From: Lepus europaeus
Taxonomy: Eukaryota > Chordata > Mammalia > Lagomorpha > Leporidae
Assembly (NCBI RefSeq): GCF_033115175.1
Contig: NC_084830.1
Location: forward strand, 38,075,409 to 38,139,408
DNA length: 64,000 nt
Direction of reading: 5' to 3'
This document shows positions 33,821 to 46,182 of the stretch, piece after piece. Both the position numbers and the translations under genes were made by a program. A model generated the notes under the pieces. That model did not search any database and had not been told where the DNA came from. It saw only the letters and a program-made list of their open reading frames with translations. Position 1 is the first letter of the stretch; each line of letters begins with the position of its first letter.

Positions 33821-35966
33821 AGATAGGAATAAGGAAAATACGAATTTACAATGTGAGACATTAATTTAACTTGAAGCCTCATAATAAAACAGTAGCAACA
33901 CAAATTGAAAAAAAAAAGAGTTAAGAAATAAAATCAACTTTGTGCAGTAGAATTATTTCATGTCTTCTTAACAGTTTGCTGAATAGCTTACCCTGTTAGG
34001 GTAAAATGACTAGAACTACAGGGAGCAGTTGAAGCCCCAGGCACAGGTGCTAGGTCCCTGATGATCATTCGTTGGCTTAAAGCTCATGAAGCCTTGTTGG
34101 ATGGCTTATTTTATAACTACCAATTCACCAATAAGGAAAAGGCAGTGCAGAGGCAATGGAAAGTATTTAAGTTTGCAAGACTGTAAATACCAGAACCAGA
34201 ATTCAGCTTAGGCCTTACTGATTTCAAAGCAATGCTCCTGAGCAGTACATCAAACTGCCCATAAATAATAGGCAGAACAAGAGGTATTTTCAGACGCTAC
34301 GTTATATTCCTCCTTATGAGGCTATGTGCGAGCCCCATGGTTGGGAAATAAAGGGAAATGTGTCCTTTTACTTATTCTCTTTCATTACAGTTTTATTAAA
34401 ATTCCATTTGTGGGTTTATTTCCACTACTTGTCTTCTATGTGCTATGTCCAATTCATATCATTTCATATCCAGATGGCAATCTGGTCAAATTCTCATCAA
34501 TGCTAATTCACAGGTAGCCGAGAAGTCTTAGCTGTCTCATAGTAACTGCTCCAAGTCTCATGCATACTATAAATATTTTCATTAAATCCTTTAGGTAGCA
34601 GCAATTATATTACTCACTGTTTTTGTCTGTTATTTTAATTTTTTGCCTTACTTTGCTTTGGGAGGATATGATGGAATAGATTGGTATAAAGTGGAACTTA
34701 GGACATTTTACAGTTCACAAGTGTTGTGTTTGAAAACCTGCTCACCCCACTGCATGTGTTTCTTTAGTGTGTAGAGATTTGTTTGTTTTTTACATGAAGG
34801 GTGAGTATAAGCTACTTTGGCTTTTAGCAGGAAAAAGGCAATTTCTAGGCTTAGCATTGCATCAGAAAATGTTCACCAACCTAAAAAAATTTCCTTTGCT
34901 TTGAATACTTTTTGAATCAAATGGTTAAGAATTTTACTTAGTTAAAGGAACTTATTTTAAAGAAATTTAACTGTTTTCTGCCTATATACATACATCAGTA
35001 TGAACACAGATAAAACAAAAAGGAATTAAAATCTTAAATATAATTTTTTTGTATTAAACTTATTGACTTGCTACATTGCCTTTACTCTATTGCTGATGTT
35101 TGACATATGGGATAATCAAAATACTTTTTGTTTTAAAGTTATAAACTGGCATAATATTAGAGATTAGGGATAATAGTTAATACTTGATAGATTTTTTTGT
35201 GGCTTTGTTTCACTTTCACCATTCAGGACAACAGGCCTAGATTCTAACATATTGTTTTTATTGTTTATTTGTTTTTAAATTAATATAAATAGCAATCAAT
35301 TTGGAAAATTAAGTAATGAGAAAAGTTCAACAAATTTTTCCACAAGACACTAAACAGAAATGTCATATATAGTAATAGGGGTAATTAGAACAACTCACTA
35401 ATAATATAAAATAGTGTTTTAATTATTGCCTTTTCACTTTACTACAAAGAATACGCTCTGTGTTCTCTGTGAGTTCTTTTATGCTTAATAAATCTGGCAT
35501 AACTTGGAGCTATTGATTGTATTGTGAAAATTATAAGGTCCCATTATTGCCCCCATGGTGAATATGAGAATATATACCAATGGCAAATTCCCAAATGAAT
35601 TTTTAATACATATGCACACCAAGCAGGCTAATTATCTTCCATATAAGGAATTAAGTTTTGGCATATTGCAGTGTCCTGTCGTCCCAAAGTCTAACATGAA
35701 CCTATAAAAGGAAGACTTATAGTCATGGCAAACAATGCATAAAATGTCTGTACAAATGATACATATTTAAATGAATCACAAGTAAACCACATTATTTATT
35801 GTGAAGAAATCTGAAATTTCTGAAAATAATAGTATTAGACTTAGAAATCATCAAACACAAAGGGAAGTAATTAATTCACATAGAAAACAAATTACAGTAG
35901 TGTATAAGCGAACCAAGAGATTACGATTTTTTGACATTTTAGAATCTCCTAAATAAGCTTCTACAC
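33821..35966. other. Mostly unique AT-rich sequence
   Basis: Apart from a weak MIR near 34.1-34.27 kb, no repeat or exon is recognised. Two short frames at 34324-34517 are featureless. Confidence 0.5.
34110..34265 (-). mobile_element. Decayed MIR-like fragment
   Basis: 'accaataaggaaaaggcagtgcagaggcaatgg' followed by 'taccagaaccagaattcagc' and 'tgatttcaaagcaatgctc' follows the antisense MIR core order (gaggaaacagaggcacagag, ccagagccaggattcgaacc). Confidence 0.4.
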
Positions 35967-36344
35967 ATAAAGAGTTCATCCTAGGCTGCCGCCGCGGCTC
36001 ACTAGGCTAATCCTCCGCTTGCGGCGCCGGCACCCTGGGGTTCTAGTCCCGGTCTGGCGCCAGATTCTGTCCAGGTCGCTCCTCTTCCAGTCCAGCTCTC
36101 TGCTGTGGCCCGGGAAGGCAGTGGAGGATGGCCCAAGTGCTTGGGCCCTGCACCCGCATGGGAGACCAGGAGGAGGCACCTGGCTCCTGGCTTCGGATCA
36201 GCGCGGTGCACCAGCTGCAGTGGCCATTGGGGGATGAACCAATGGAAAAAGGAAGACCTTTCTCTCTGTCTGTCTCTCTCTCACTGTTAACTCTGCCTGT
36301 CAAAAATAAATAAATAAATAAAATTAAAATAAAGAGTTCATCCT
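35967..36344 (+). mobile_element. Full-length lagomorph C SINE (SINE 35983-36328) with 16-bp TSD
   Basis: Complete element: 'aggctgccgccgcggctcactagg' head, gttctagtcccgg B-box, 'ggcttcggatcagcgcggtg' body, CT-rich end, 'ctgcctgtc' and an (ATAA)n tail. Perfect 16-bp repeat ataaagagttcatcct at 35967-35982 and 36329-36344. Confidence 0.96.
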
Positions 36345-37607
36345 TCCCAGAATAACATGTTAAATATCTCTGCAAACATGACTAGTGGATTTTCATCAGA
36401 GTCCCAGAATTTCTGTAATGCCTGTTGGAATGAGGCATGATGTAATGTTGACTGAACATAAGGTCTACTTTCCTATCTATGTAACTTTCATAAACAGATT
36501 CTTAACAGCACATTCATAACTTCCTAATGATTTTTCTTATGTTTAGTAAGTCATGCAATAGATCCTAAAATAAAAATTACTATATTTCATGCAGACTGCT
36601 TTAATTCTGATTTGGCACAGTCTCAGATGAAAGAGAAAGAAACTCATGGATGAGATTATGTTTGACTTAACTACAAATACATCCTCTACTCCAATTTCTA
36701 TCACATATATCTTTTAGTAAGTTTCACCACTTTTTGCAGCATGAAATTTGAAAATCTTAAAATTGATAAGAACCTTTATTAAGTATTTAATAGCTCAAGC
36801 TCAAATTATTTTAAACTCGTTAGTGATTAGATTTCAAGTCAAATATTGAAATAAGTGAATGAAATAAAAATACATAAATAAGAATGTATTTACTTAATTT
36901 GGACACATAACTGTTCTAAACAAACCCCAATTAAAAATTTAATTCATAAGTTAAAAAATAAAATATAAATAGAGTAAGTCAGTTTTGAAATTCCTGGAGG
37001 AAACTGAAGTTTGTTTAATACAGTTCATTTTTAAACTCATATTTATTAATACATCTCTACTGGAGAAATGAATATAGAAAATATACAGTGAAATATTCCT
37101 AGAAAAAAGATAAAGGATCTATTATGTGATTTTTTTTTACTTCATTCACTTTACAATTGTGTGTAATTATGAAAATTATGCAAAAATAACTTACTTTGCA
37201 CATTGAAATTGTGACTACTTCTGCCTTTTAATAACACCACCATATATCTCTTTGTTCTACAGATGACTGCTAAAAACTTACATCCTTCATAAATCCATCT
37301 TAAATTGATTAGAAATTAAAGATTTTTACTGAACCCAATTTATCTCAACCTTGAATTCGAAGTTCTACTCCCCTTGTTCTTCTAGCCCCAACAAAGAATT
37401 CACACTTGATTTCTGTCCAACTTGTAGATGATGAGAACACAGTGTGCATAATTTTATTGTCCTTCTATGCATCTGTGCAACATTCTTATTCTGTTGTATA
37501 AGCCTTTTTTCATTGTTTTTGTGTATCCTGTAACTTGATTCAGATTTTAAATCTCTGGAAAACAGGAACCCTCAGACAGTAAAGCTTCAGTTTGATGTTA
37601 TGAAACT

Positions 37608-37690
37608 CCATCCATTTATTCATAAGTCATTGAGCATGTACTACATTCAAAAAAGTTGAAAATGCAACAATTAACAGAACATACTGCCTG
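37608..37690 (-). mobile_element. L2-like fragment
   Basis: 'catttattcataagtcattgagcatgtactacattc' followed by 'gcaacaattaacagaac' parallels antisense L2 3' sequence (cattcattcaacaaatatttattgagcacctactatgtg… gaacaagacag). Confidence 0.45.
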
Positions 37691-38144
37691 CTCTTAATAT
37701 ATTTACTTTAATGATACTAAGAAATACCAGGGGGAAATATGCATCCAACTGTTTATTTGCATTCATTAGGCAATGCTGCAAATTACAAAAATTCCCAAAA
37801 TATCACTATCCTACTTTATTCCTCAGATAATATTGACCTCAGTGGCTATTGATTGGTATGGCTTTGTACCTATTCCATTCCAAGACTGAGATCGAAGAAG
37901 GAGACTCCATTTGAGACAAAACATTTTTGCAACAAATAGAAAAAAAAGTAGTGTCTTGAATGTTTCTGTGTGATATATATAACTTCCACACAAATCCTCT
38001 CGACCAAAAGCAAGTTATGTGACTAATCTAGATGTCAACAGTGCAAGAAAATATATTTCTTCCAAAGGAAGGCACTGCAAACTATGAGTCAATGGATTAG
38101 AATAAAGAATCCTCTTAGAGAGCTGAGTACAAAAAATTAGAGGT

Positions 38145-38255
38145 AAAAATTAAAATATAATTTACCACAAATTATATTTATAATATATTTTATAACACAT
38201 TATATTTATTATAATATAAATATATTATATGTATAGTCTATTATATAATATGAGT
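38145..38255. repeat. AT-rich low-complexity tract
   Basis: Over 100 bp of nearly pure A/T with repeated ttataatata units and several local palindromes. Confidence 0.85.
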
Positions 38256-39701
38256 AAACATAAAGTCTTCTGAATCATTGAAACAGGGTCTTCTAAATAC
38301 AGGATTTTGTAGTAATAGGTTGACACTTGAGTTGAGTCTTGTACATTGAATAAGAGTTAGGGAGATTAGATGAGAAAGATATTCTAGAATGAAGATGTGC
38401 ATTTGCAAAGACGTAAAGGCAGGGGTGAATGCACGATGTTCAAGAAATGATGAGCGTTCCTTTGTTAACTCAGTGGATGCTCACTTACACAAAATCTTTT
38501 TGGTATTTGATAGCATTACCATTTTGCAAAAGCAAGCCAAAGGATAAACAGAATCAGAAAACAAAATGGATACCTGAAATTTGCCACAAAGAAAGAGGAG
38601 GAATTTAACTCATGAGTTTTTGTTCTAAGATCCATATATTTGAAAGTCTCTACAAGCTATTAAATAATTAATGAATAACTATTATTCTTATGTTTATCAC
38701 TGAAAAAGTGAAAGGGAAATTCTTGTAGCTATGCTTTCTACTCTTTTCTTGAAAACCAAGTTTTAAAAAGCATTTCATTAAAGTGATTAAATAACACTGA
38801 TTATCTGATTTATATGCAGTTGGAAAATCTCCATATTCATTCTAACTTTCTAAGTGTTCTGAATCTGCTCTTTCAGAAGTTATAAACATCAGAATCACTG
38901 GCTACAAATTCATCCTTTCTCATGTTTCATCCATCAATGGCCATAGGAATTAAAAATGGAGTCCAGTTCAGCATAAAATGTGAATCTAGTTACATGAGGC
39001 TTTTTGAAAGTTCAATGATAAGTAAAGAGTATTCATACCCATTGAATATCTTATCTCAGTGTTTCAATGAGGTAGGATGATGGTCTTGCAAGAGAGATTA
39101 TTCAACATGGTCTATAGATTTTATTTTTAAGTTGAAAAAGTAACCTGCAATATGGCAAGGATAATGGTTTCTATATACTCTTGAACAGTCAATAGCTCTA
39201 TAAAAAGGCCATGGAATGCATTGCTCCTTTCTTCCCAAAATGACTATTATGATTTTTTAAAAACCTGAATTGACAATGAATTTAGTTTGCATATATTAAT
39301 ATTCACCCAAATTGTCTATTTTGGATATTTAAAATAAGGATATGATTTGTGCATATGAAACAAGCTCTTTCTGTATTGAAGAAATTCTTGAATAAGTTCT
39401 ATGGATTCTATCTCTCTTTTTCTGCATCAGAATATGTCTAGGAGATATGAAGAAGGAAAGATCAGGCCAAGCTCTTTTCATACAGCAAAAATACAATTTT
39501 TTATGTAAAAACCTTAGAAGACAATTTATCTCAAAATTTAAAACTGCTAAAATTAAGTATTTTTAATTAACCATCTTTCTTAAGCATTGAGTTTCCAGAT
39601 ATACCATTAATAAATATTTTCTAAAGCAAAAGCATCGTTTTTGCATCATTTTAGACATCAAAATCATGTAAGAGACCAAAATAAAGAGTTTTTAAGAAAG
39701 A

Positions 39702-40061
39702 GGGACTGGTGCTGTGGTGTTAATGGGTAAAGCCACTGCCTGCAGTGCTGGCATCCCATATGGTGCCAGTTTGAGTTCCGGCTGCTCCTCTTCTGATCCA
39801 GCACTCAGTTATGGCCTGGGAAAGCAGTAGAAGATGGCCCATGTCCTTGGGCCCCTGCACCCACGTGGGAGACCTGGAAGAAGCTCCTGGCTCCTGGCTT
39901 TGGATCAGTGCAGCTCCATTCATTGCAGCCATCTGAGGGGTGAACCAGTGGATGGAAGACCAATCTCTCTCTCTCTCTCTCGCTCTCGCTCTCTGTTTGT
40001 TTCCCTCTGCCTCTCTGTAACTTGGCCTTCAAATAAAATAAGTTAAGTCTTTTAAAAAAAG
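39702..40061 (+). mobile_element. Older lagomorph SINE, near full length
   Basis: 'gggactggtgctgtggtgtt' head, 'gcatcccatatggtgccagtttgagttcc', 'gaagctcctggctcctggctttggatcag', 'gaggggtgaaccagtggatgg', CT-rich end, and 'cttcaaataaaataagttaag' tail. This is the older relative of the C SINE family. Confidence 0.9.
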
Positions 40062-40606
40062 TAAATATTTGCAAGGAAATTTAACAAATTTTTAGACTGA
40101 TCAAGTTTAGATAATGTTGGCTATTCACAACCGATACTGGTAATTCAAGCTCAATATTTGATATTAACCTCCAGGATGTAGATCCTATCCACAAGGAAAT
40201 CAGAGGTATTAGACTTCTCATCAATAGCTGTTAAAACAGCAGAAACATTAGTTCAAGACATTTTAATTGAGGACATAACTTGAAAGGCATTGATATATAC
40301 TAAGAAATACATTGACTTTTCTCTTTGATCCATTAGGCTATCTATGTTTGTATCACTGGTTCTCTGCCGAACAGTTACAAGGTGTGATTTTTGGTCTTTC
40401 TAACTACTCTAGAAGGCAGCTATTACTATCTGTCCTCAATGAGGCTGATAAATGTAAGTGATCATGCCTAAGGTTCACGTGAAACAGAGATCCCAATCTG
40501 CTTTCCGGAGCTTCTAATGTCAGGCTGTTTTCTAAAACATCACAGTCTGTTACACAGAATGGCATCCAAGTCCATTGGGCCCCTTGATTTATGCATATCT
40601 TAGAAT
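40062..40606. other. Unique sequence, nothing recognised
   Basis: No repeat family or exon is recognised. Confidence 0.5.
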
Positions 40607-40953
40607 CACATTTGTGGGGCCGGGGCCGTGGCTCACTAGGTTAATCCTCCGCCTGTGGCACCAGCATCCCATATGGGTGCTGGGTTCTAGTCCTGGTTGC
40701 TCCTCTTCCAGTCCAGCTCTCTGCTGTGGCCCAAGAAGGCTGTGGAGGATGGCCCAAGTGCTTGGGCCCCTGTATCCACATGGGAGACCAGAAAGAAGCA
40801 CCTGGCTCCTGGCTTTGGATCGGTGTAACTCCGGCTGTACTGGCCATTTGGGGAGTGAACCAACAGAAGGGAGACCTTTCTCTCTGTCTCTGTTCTCTCA
40901 CTGTCTATTACTCTACCTGTCAAATAATAATAATAAAAAAGAACCACATTTGT
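40607..40953 (+). mobile_element. Full-length C SINE, older subfamily (SINE 40616-40940) with short TSD
   Basis: 'ggggccggggccgtggctcactagg' head, 'gcatcccatatgggtgctgggttctagtcc', 'ggctttggatcggtg' body signature, CT-rich end, 'ctacctgtcaaataataataataa' tail. Flanking repeat cacatttgt at 40607-40615 and 40945-40953. Confidence 0.94.
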
Positions 40954-41149
40954 TAGTTATATTTTTCTCTTCAGGAATCTCTTGCATAGATTATATCTTC
41001 TTTTATCTATAGAGAATGATTTTGACCTTCTTTAGTCTCTGTCATATTTTACTTTATCTTCTTTATTTTATTCCATCATCAAACATAATGAATTTAACAA
41101 TTGATCCTGTGTTACACACTGAGGGTAAAAAGGTAAAATGTCTTTTTAA

Positions 41150-41548
41150 AAAATGACCTCACCCAAGTTCTGTGATACTCCTTCCATTAAGAAGTGGAAT
41201 CTATGGCCTCTCTCCTTGGATTTAGGGTCTACAATTGCTTGAGCAACAGAATGTAGTAGAAGAGACCCTGTGCTTTTACTGTTCAGTATTGAGAGATCCT
41301 GGCTGCTGTATGAGAAAACCACGTTACCTGGGAGGCCAGTACAGGTCTGACTGAGGTCTCAGGCCTCCTGCTAACATCAACTCCCAGACCTAGAACTGCA
41401 GAAGTCTTTGAAAAGATGCTAGCCCAGACTCGAACGGAGAACCATCCAGCTGAATGCAGTCAGTTCCCAGAACTGTGAGATAAATATTGCTGTGTTAAGA
41501 TTTAGGATGGCCTCTTATACAGCAGTAAATCATTGGAACTAATGACTA
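41150..41548 (+). mobile_element. Ancient MaLR-type LTR (MLT1-like) relic
   Basis: Blocks in order: 'gaagtggaatctatggcctctctccttgga', 'gcttgagcaacagaatgtagtagaagagac', 'ggcctcctgctaacatcaac', 'cccagaactgtgagataaat' and a closing 'atacagcagtaaatcattggaac'. This is the layout of an MLT1 solo LTR in sense orientation. No internal genes are present. Confidence 0.65.
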
Positions 41549-44500
41549 AAAACCAAAAGTCTTATCAACAGTCTAGTGGAAAACAAAGACATGAAATAAA
41601 AGAAATCACTTGGGAAACACTTCATTCATGAAAACGACCTCAGGAGAAAGCCTAGTACTTTTCTGGGAGACATGCATTGGTTAGCTTGTGGGCCCTATTT
41701 TGAGGATTGGAATGTTTTCACCACATTGTTTGGGGTGGGACTGTGCTTTTTTATTGATTTGAACTGTTAGGAAAATCTTAGTGCATTTGGCTAGAAGGAC
41801 CACTTCTTAGGTTCCACAAAACAGTATACCAGTTTTGCCCTCTTTCCAAAGGTACTTTTTCTGATTTGTTAGTTATTCAAGAAATTTCTATTCAGAAGAG
41901 ACTTTAAAGTATCTGTTTTCTCTAAGCAATTTAATTCTCTTAGATGAACTATATGATGGACAGGAGAAGGAGGTGGGGAATTCTAGGAATGAAACCAGGT
42001 GCCACTGCAGCAGAGGCCAAGGCCAGTGGAATTTCTTCAGGATGAATTATATTTGTCAGTGAGTGATATGGTACATTCTTTCAGGAGTTTCCAAAATATC
42101 CCAATATTGACTTCAAATATGTTTAGGGACGTATTTGCCTTCCTAGGAAAAACTGTCTTCTCTGATGTTGCTGTTTCCAGAAAAGAAAGTGGTTTGTGTT
42201 TATGTAAAACAAAAAAGGATGGTATATTCACATTAATTCAATAAAACTCTAAATCAGAAGTTTAACATTTTGCTTCAGTCTAGTTTCTCTGTGTCTCTCA
42301 GATTACTTTGATGACTTAAAACAAAAACGAAAACAAAACCTATAGACATCGAATTAGTAACTCTTGCCCTAGAATGTCAAATAGAAAGTGCTTTTCTGGT
42401 GAGTTTCAACATTTTAAATGACTGGTTATTATAGTTCAAAAAATGAAAAACTGCATAAAATAGAATATACAATAAATGTTTAATTAGATTTGAAATTGCA
42501 TGCAAATCTTGAAAATATAAACAAATCAGTAATTGAATGATGCCTCATATTTTAGCTGAAAGCACCCAAATACATGGCTTATTCACATATTCATAAAAAA
42601 AGTCACATAATCTGAAGAGAAGAAACTGCCTAAAAATTTCAAAGTAATAGTTTATGTAATTATATTGAATCAGAGAGGTCTTGTTACTTTGTTCACAGCT
42701 GGGGAAGAGACCTTATGAGGTACTGAAATGAAACGTTATTACTGTCTCACTTACTCATTCTTGGAATTGGCTTAGTGATTACTTCAACATCGACATCAGT
42801 GAAAAACATTTGACATCTGGCCCAGAAAATCAGACAGTCGACCACAGAGACTTTGATTAAAAAACTTCATGTAATTTTCTCCAATCAGTAGCTTGGCCTG
42901 ATTCTTTTATCAGAGTGAAGGTTGCTCTCATCACCTGTGAATTTGTACTATGGCTTTAAACAAACAAGCATGAAACTTTTACATGAAAATCCCCTCCTGA
43001 GGGAATACTTACAGAGGACCCTGGTGATGAGCTATAAGCCTGGAATCTTTTGTATATTTGTATGCTTGACTGTATGTGTGTTTTCGTGTGTGCATGTGGT
43101 TAGTCTTCACCTCATAAAGCATTTTTGAGAAAACTCTATGTTAGCTACATTGCTTGCTAGAGAAAAAAAAATAATGACAGCTTCTTTCACATCATTGGTG
43201 TGCCAGGAACTATTCCGAAGTCAGAAATCATGCAAGCCACTAGGGTTCTGTATGTTTAACCTCCTATAGAGCAGAGCCATTCCCATTACTGAGAAGAATG
43301 AACCCTCAGGGACACAACAATAGAGATCCTGAAATGAACTGCATTGCAGTATCGCCATGAATTAAAGTCTCCATCAGAGGCTGTGGCTCTTGGCATTAGA
43401 GAGCAAGGGCTTCGTTGAAGTCGAGCAAGGAACTCTGCAGTAATGAGCCATCCTGCTGCCTTTTCTCTTTGAAGACAATTTATATGATGAAACTTGATAA
43501 TTAACTTATGTCCAACAAACTAAATCCAATATATCTGTTTTCAGGTCGCAGGCAGTGTTTGTAGTCTTGCAGAAAATGCTACCCCATCTACCAGTTCTTT
43601 GACAAGGACACAGTCCCTGCTAATACAGTGTCACAGTAAATTTGCTTATCTCTTAAGAACAAGGAGGTGTGCTGTAAAATACGTAGGTATTATCAAAACA
43701 TTCATAATAAAATCCTAATAAAATTAGAAAGTTGGAATAAAAGGAAATTGTGGTCTTCAATTGTATGTCTTGAAATTACCTTCAATAATGACTGATACAT
43801 TATATATGTGGTGACTATTATAGGTGTACATTTATAATGCTTCAGTCCATGAGCACACAATTGGTTTTCTAAGGTTCAGTTTCCAAGGAAGAAAGACAGT
43901 ATGATGAAGTAAAAACAAACTTTCCCCAGTTCTACAACTTTATCTTTTGTGGCTTACAAATTGTCATTGCACTATTATACCCTGGAGAATATGAAATCTA
44001 CTCAATGATTAGAAGCACAGTGCAAAATAAAAAAAAGACTTTCTCTTTGATACTACCTGAAATAGCAAAGCAAGAAACCATAGAAGGTGAAAAAAGGGAA
44101 ACACTTGGATCATTTTTCAAAATGTCAATGTTTTATTTAAACCTGCCTGGGGCTGATCTTTGCACTCAATCCATGTACATGGTGTGGTGTTAGAATTACA
44201 ACTCTCGATGGAAAGAAAGAGGTATAAGGCGGATTTTGCATCACAAGTTGTGACCATTTCTTGATACATACTTATAACAGTCATTTATTGGTCCATTGGC
44301 CTACGTCCTCATGAAATCTGATTGCATTTTTGGAAATCAGGCAGAGAAATAAAATCTGCTCTCAGAGATGGATATCTATTGGGAAACACTTTCATTATGT
44401 GACTGCTACAAGAAGTATTCTGCTGGAAAAAAGTGATTTGTTCCATGGAAAAATGCATCTAGAGGAAATTGATATTTAGTTACTCCTATCAACCATGCTT

Positions 44501-45224
44501 ATAAAAAAGAGACTCTACATATTCTCCTTTTAAAACATTACATTATTACCCTTTCTAGATATATTTATTGTAAAATGCCTATCATAGAAAGCTTTGAACT
44601 GTTTCTCAAAATTTCTCCCTCTAAAAAACAAGATGTATTACTCATAAATTACTTAATTCCTTTTTAATTTTATAATTTCAAGTCCATTACTATCCTAATA
44701 ATAATTCTAAGATGGCAAAGTTACATGTAATTTTCTTGAAATTATTTCTTTCAAAATTTAACTTGAGGTTATTTTATACAAATAATAAATAATGATTAGT
44801 CTTGTGTGGTATATTGGAGAGGGACTTAAGCCATATTCTCAAAGATGAATAGATAAGAGGACATACCAGAAGTTACACAAATCTCTTTATTCAAAACCCC
44901 TATTTATGGGATTTTATAAATGATTGAAATATACTTGTTTCAGTTGATGGAATCAAAGTGAGAAATTATCTTGTCATATTTTCCAGGCTCTTGTCTGTAT
45001 TTAATTGATGTGCCTTGTAGATGCATAGATTTAATAGTTCCTAATATGAGCCCCAGAGCTTAGACAATGTTTTACATTCTATATTATACTTCCCTACTGT
45101 CCATGTAAACCAAATCTAACCATGAAACTGATAGCATAAATACATTGACTTATGTTCCTTATTAAAACTGGCCAAATAAAAAAATGTCTCCTTTTAATGA
45201 AAGAAGTTGAACTTAAAAAGTAAT
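41549..45224. other. Long insertion-poor unique stretch
   Basis: About 3.7 kb without a recognisable SINE, L1 or LTR. Open frames are short. One regulatory-looking block is listed separately. Confidence 0.5.
43260..43520. promoter_or_regulatory. Candidate conserved non-coding block
   Basis: Complex, repeat-free sequence with retained CpGs (tatcgccatg, gcttcgttgaagtcgagc), a ctttgaag TCF-like site, and 'cttgataattaactta' near the end. No coding content. Judged by appearance only. Confidence 0.28.
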
Positions 45225-45355
45225 TTTTATCTAGGAGATAAAGTTCCATGAGGGTAAAGATCTCCATTTTGTTCTCAAATATATCCTCAGCAACTCAAGC
45301 AGTGCCTGGTATATATTAAATACTAAATAAATGTTTGTTGTGCAATGAGTGAATT
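45225..45355 (+). mobile_element. L2 3' end
   Basis: 'aaagttccatgagggtaaagatctcc' followed by 'caagcagtgcctggtatatattaaat' and 'actaaataaatgtttgttgtgcaatgagtgaa' matches the characteristic L2 terminus in sense orientation. Confidence 0.7.
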
Positions 45356-45800
45356 AATTGTGAAAAAGACAACCAGGGCTATATATAAATTAAATCTTTG
45401 AAATTATATTGGGTTATCATTTTAGATGACTGTGGAAAAGTGATTTGTGGAGAAAAACCTTAAATTTACTGTTGACCCCTTGAGGCAAGCCAGCCCATGA
45501 CTGCTGGTTGTCTGTTTTGGAAAACTCTGGTTTGTTAAATAAACCATCAAAACTTTTAGAAATCCTTGTCACACAGAAAATAATAAGTGCTTGAGTTTTG
45601 TGACAGAGAAATTTGGAGGAAACAAGAATTTAGAAAAGGTAAGATCATTAGAGCTTGTGGAAATCATTTATTTAACAAGAGTGTTTGTTTACCTAGTTCC
45701 TACCAGAGACCAAACACTGCATGCAATGAGCAAGTGATAGTTATACACACACAGGCTGTATTGACCATCTTGCTTCTACTTTAGTGGTGAACTCTGCTTA
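45356..45800. other. Unique sequence, nothing recognised
   Basis: No repeat or exon is recognised; the 65-codon frame at 45587-45784 is featureless. Confidence 0.5.
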
Positions 45801-46174
45801 AGAGTTCACAAACTCTAGCCGGCCCCGTGGCTTAACAGGCTAATCCTCTGCCTTGCGGCGCCGGCACACCGGGTTCTAGTCCCGGTCAGGGCGCCGGTTC
45901 TGTCCCGGCTGCCCCTCTTCCAGGCCAGCTCTCTGCTGTGGTCCGGGAGTGCAGTGGAGGATGGCCCAAGTGCTTGGGTCCTGCACCCCATGGGAGACCA
46001 GGAGAAGCACCTGGCTCCTGCCATCGGAACAGTGCGGTGCACCGGCCGCAGCGTGCCTAGCATGGCGGCCATTGGAGGGTGAACCAATGGCAAAAAGGAA
46101 GACCTTTCTCTCTATCTCCCTCTACTGTCCACTCTGCCTGTCAAAAATTAAAAAAAAAAGAGTTCACAAACTCT
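45801..46174 (+). mobile_element. Full-length lagomorph C SINE, young subfamily (SINE 45817-46158) with 16-bp TSD
   Basis: Complete element: 'agccggccccgtggcttaac' head, gttctagtcccggtc B-box, 'accccatgggagaccaggag', 'ctcctgccatcggaacag' young signature, CT-rich end and A tail. Perfect 16-bp repeat agagttcacaaactct at 45801-45816 and 46159-46174. It landed next to, or inside the edge of, the L1 that follows. Confidence 0.96.
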
Positions 46175-46182
46175 GAAACTCT

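Larger units (their letters stand above)
36345..39701. other. Long unique AT-rich stretch
   Basis: About 3.3 kb with only one L2-like scrap and an AT-rich tract recognised. No open frame of note. At about 38390-38470 'gtgcatttgcaaagacgtaaaggcagggg' vaguely recalls an old interspersed repeat but is not assignable. Confidence 0.5.

Noticed and set aside
33475-33903. Arginine/glutamate- and serine/leucine-rich frames at 33.48-33.90 kb and similar ones at 48.2 kb and 50.8 kb
   Set aside because: Translations of CT/GA microsatellites and SINE tails; low-complexity artefacts.
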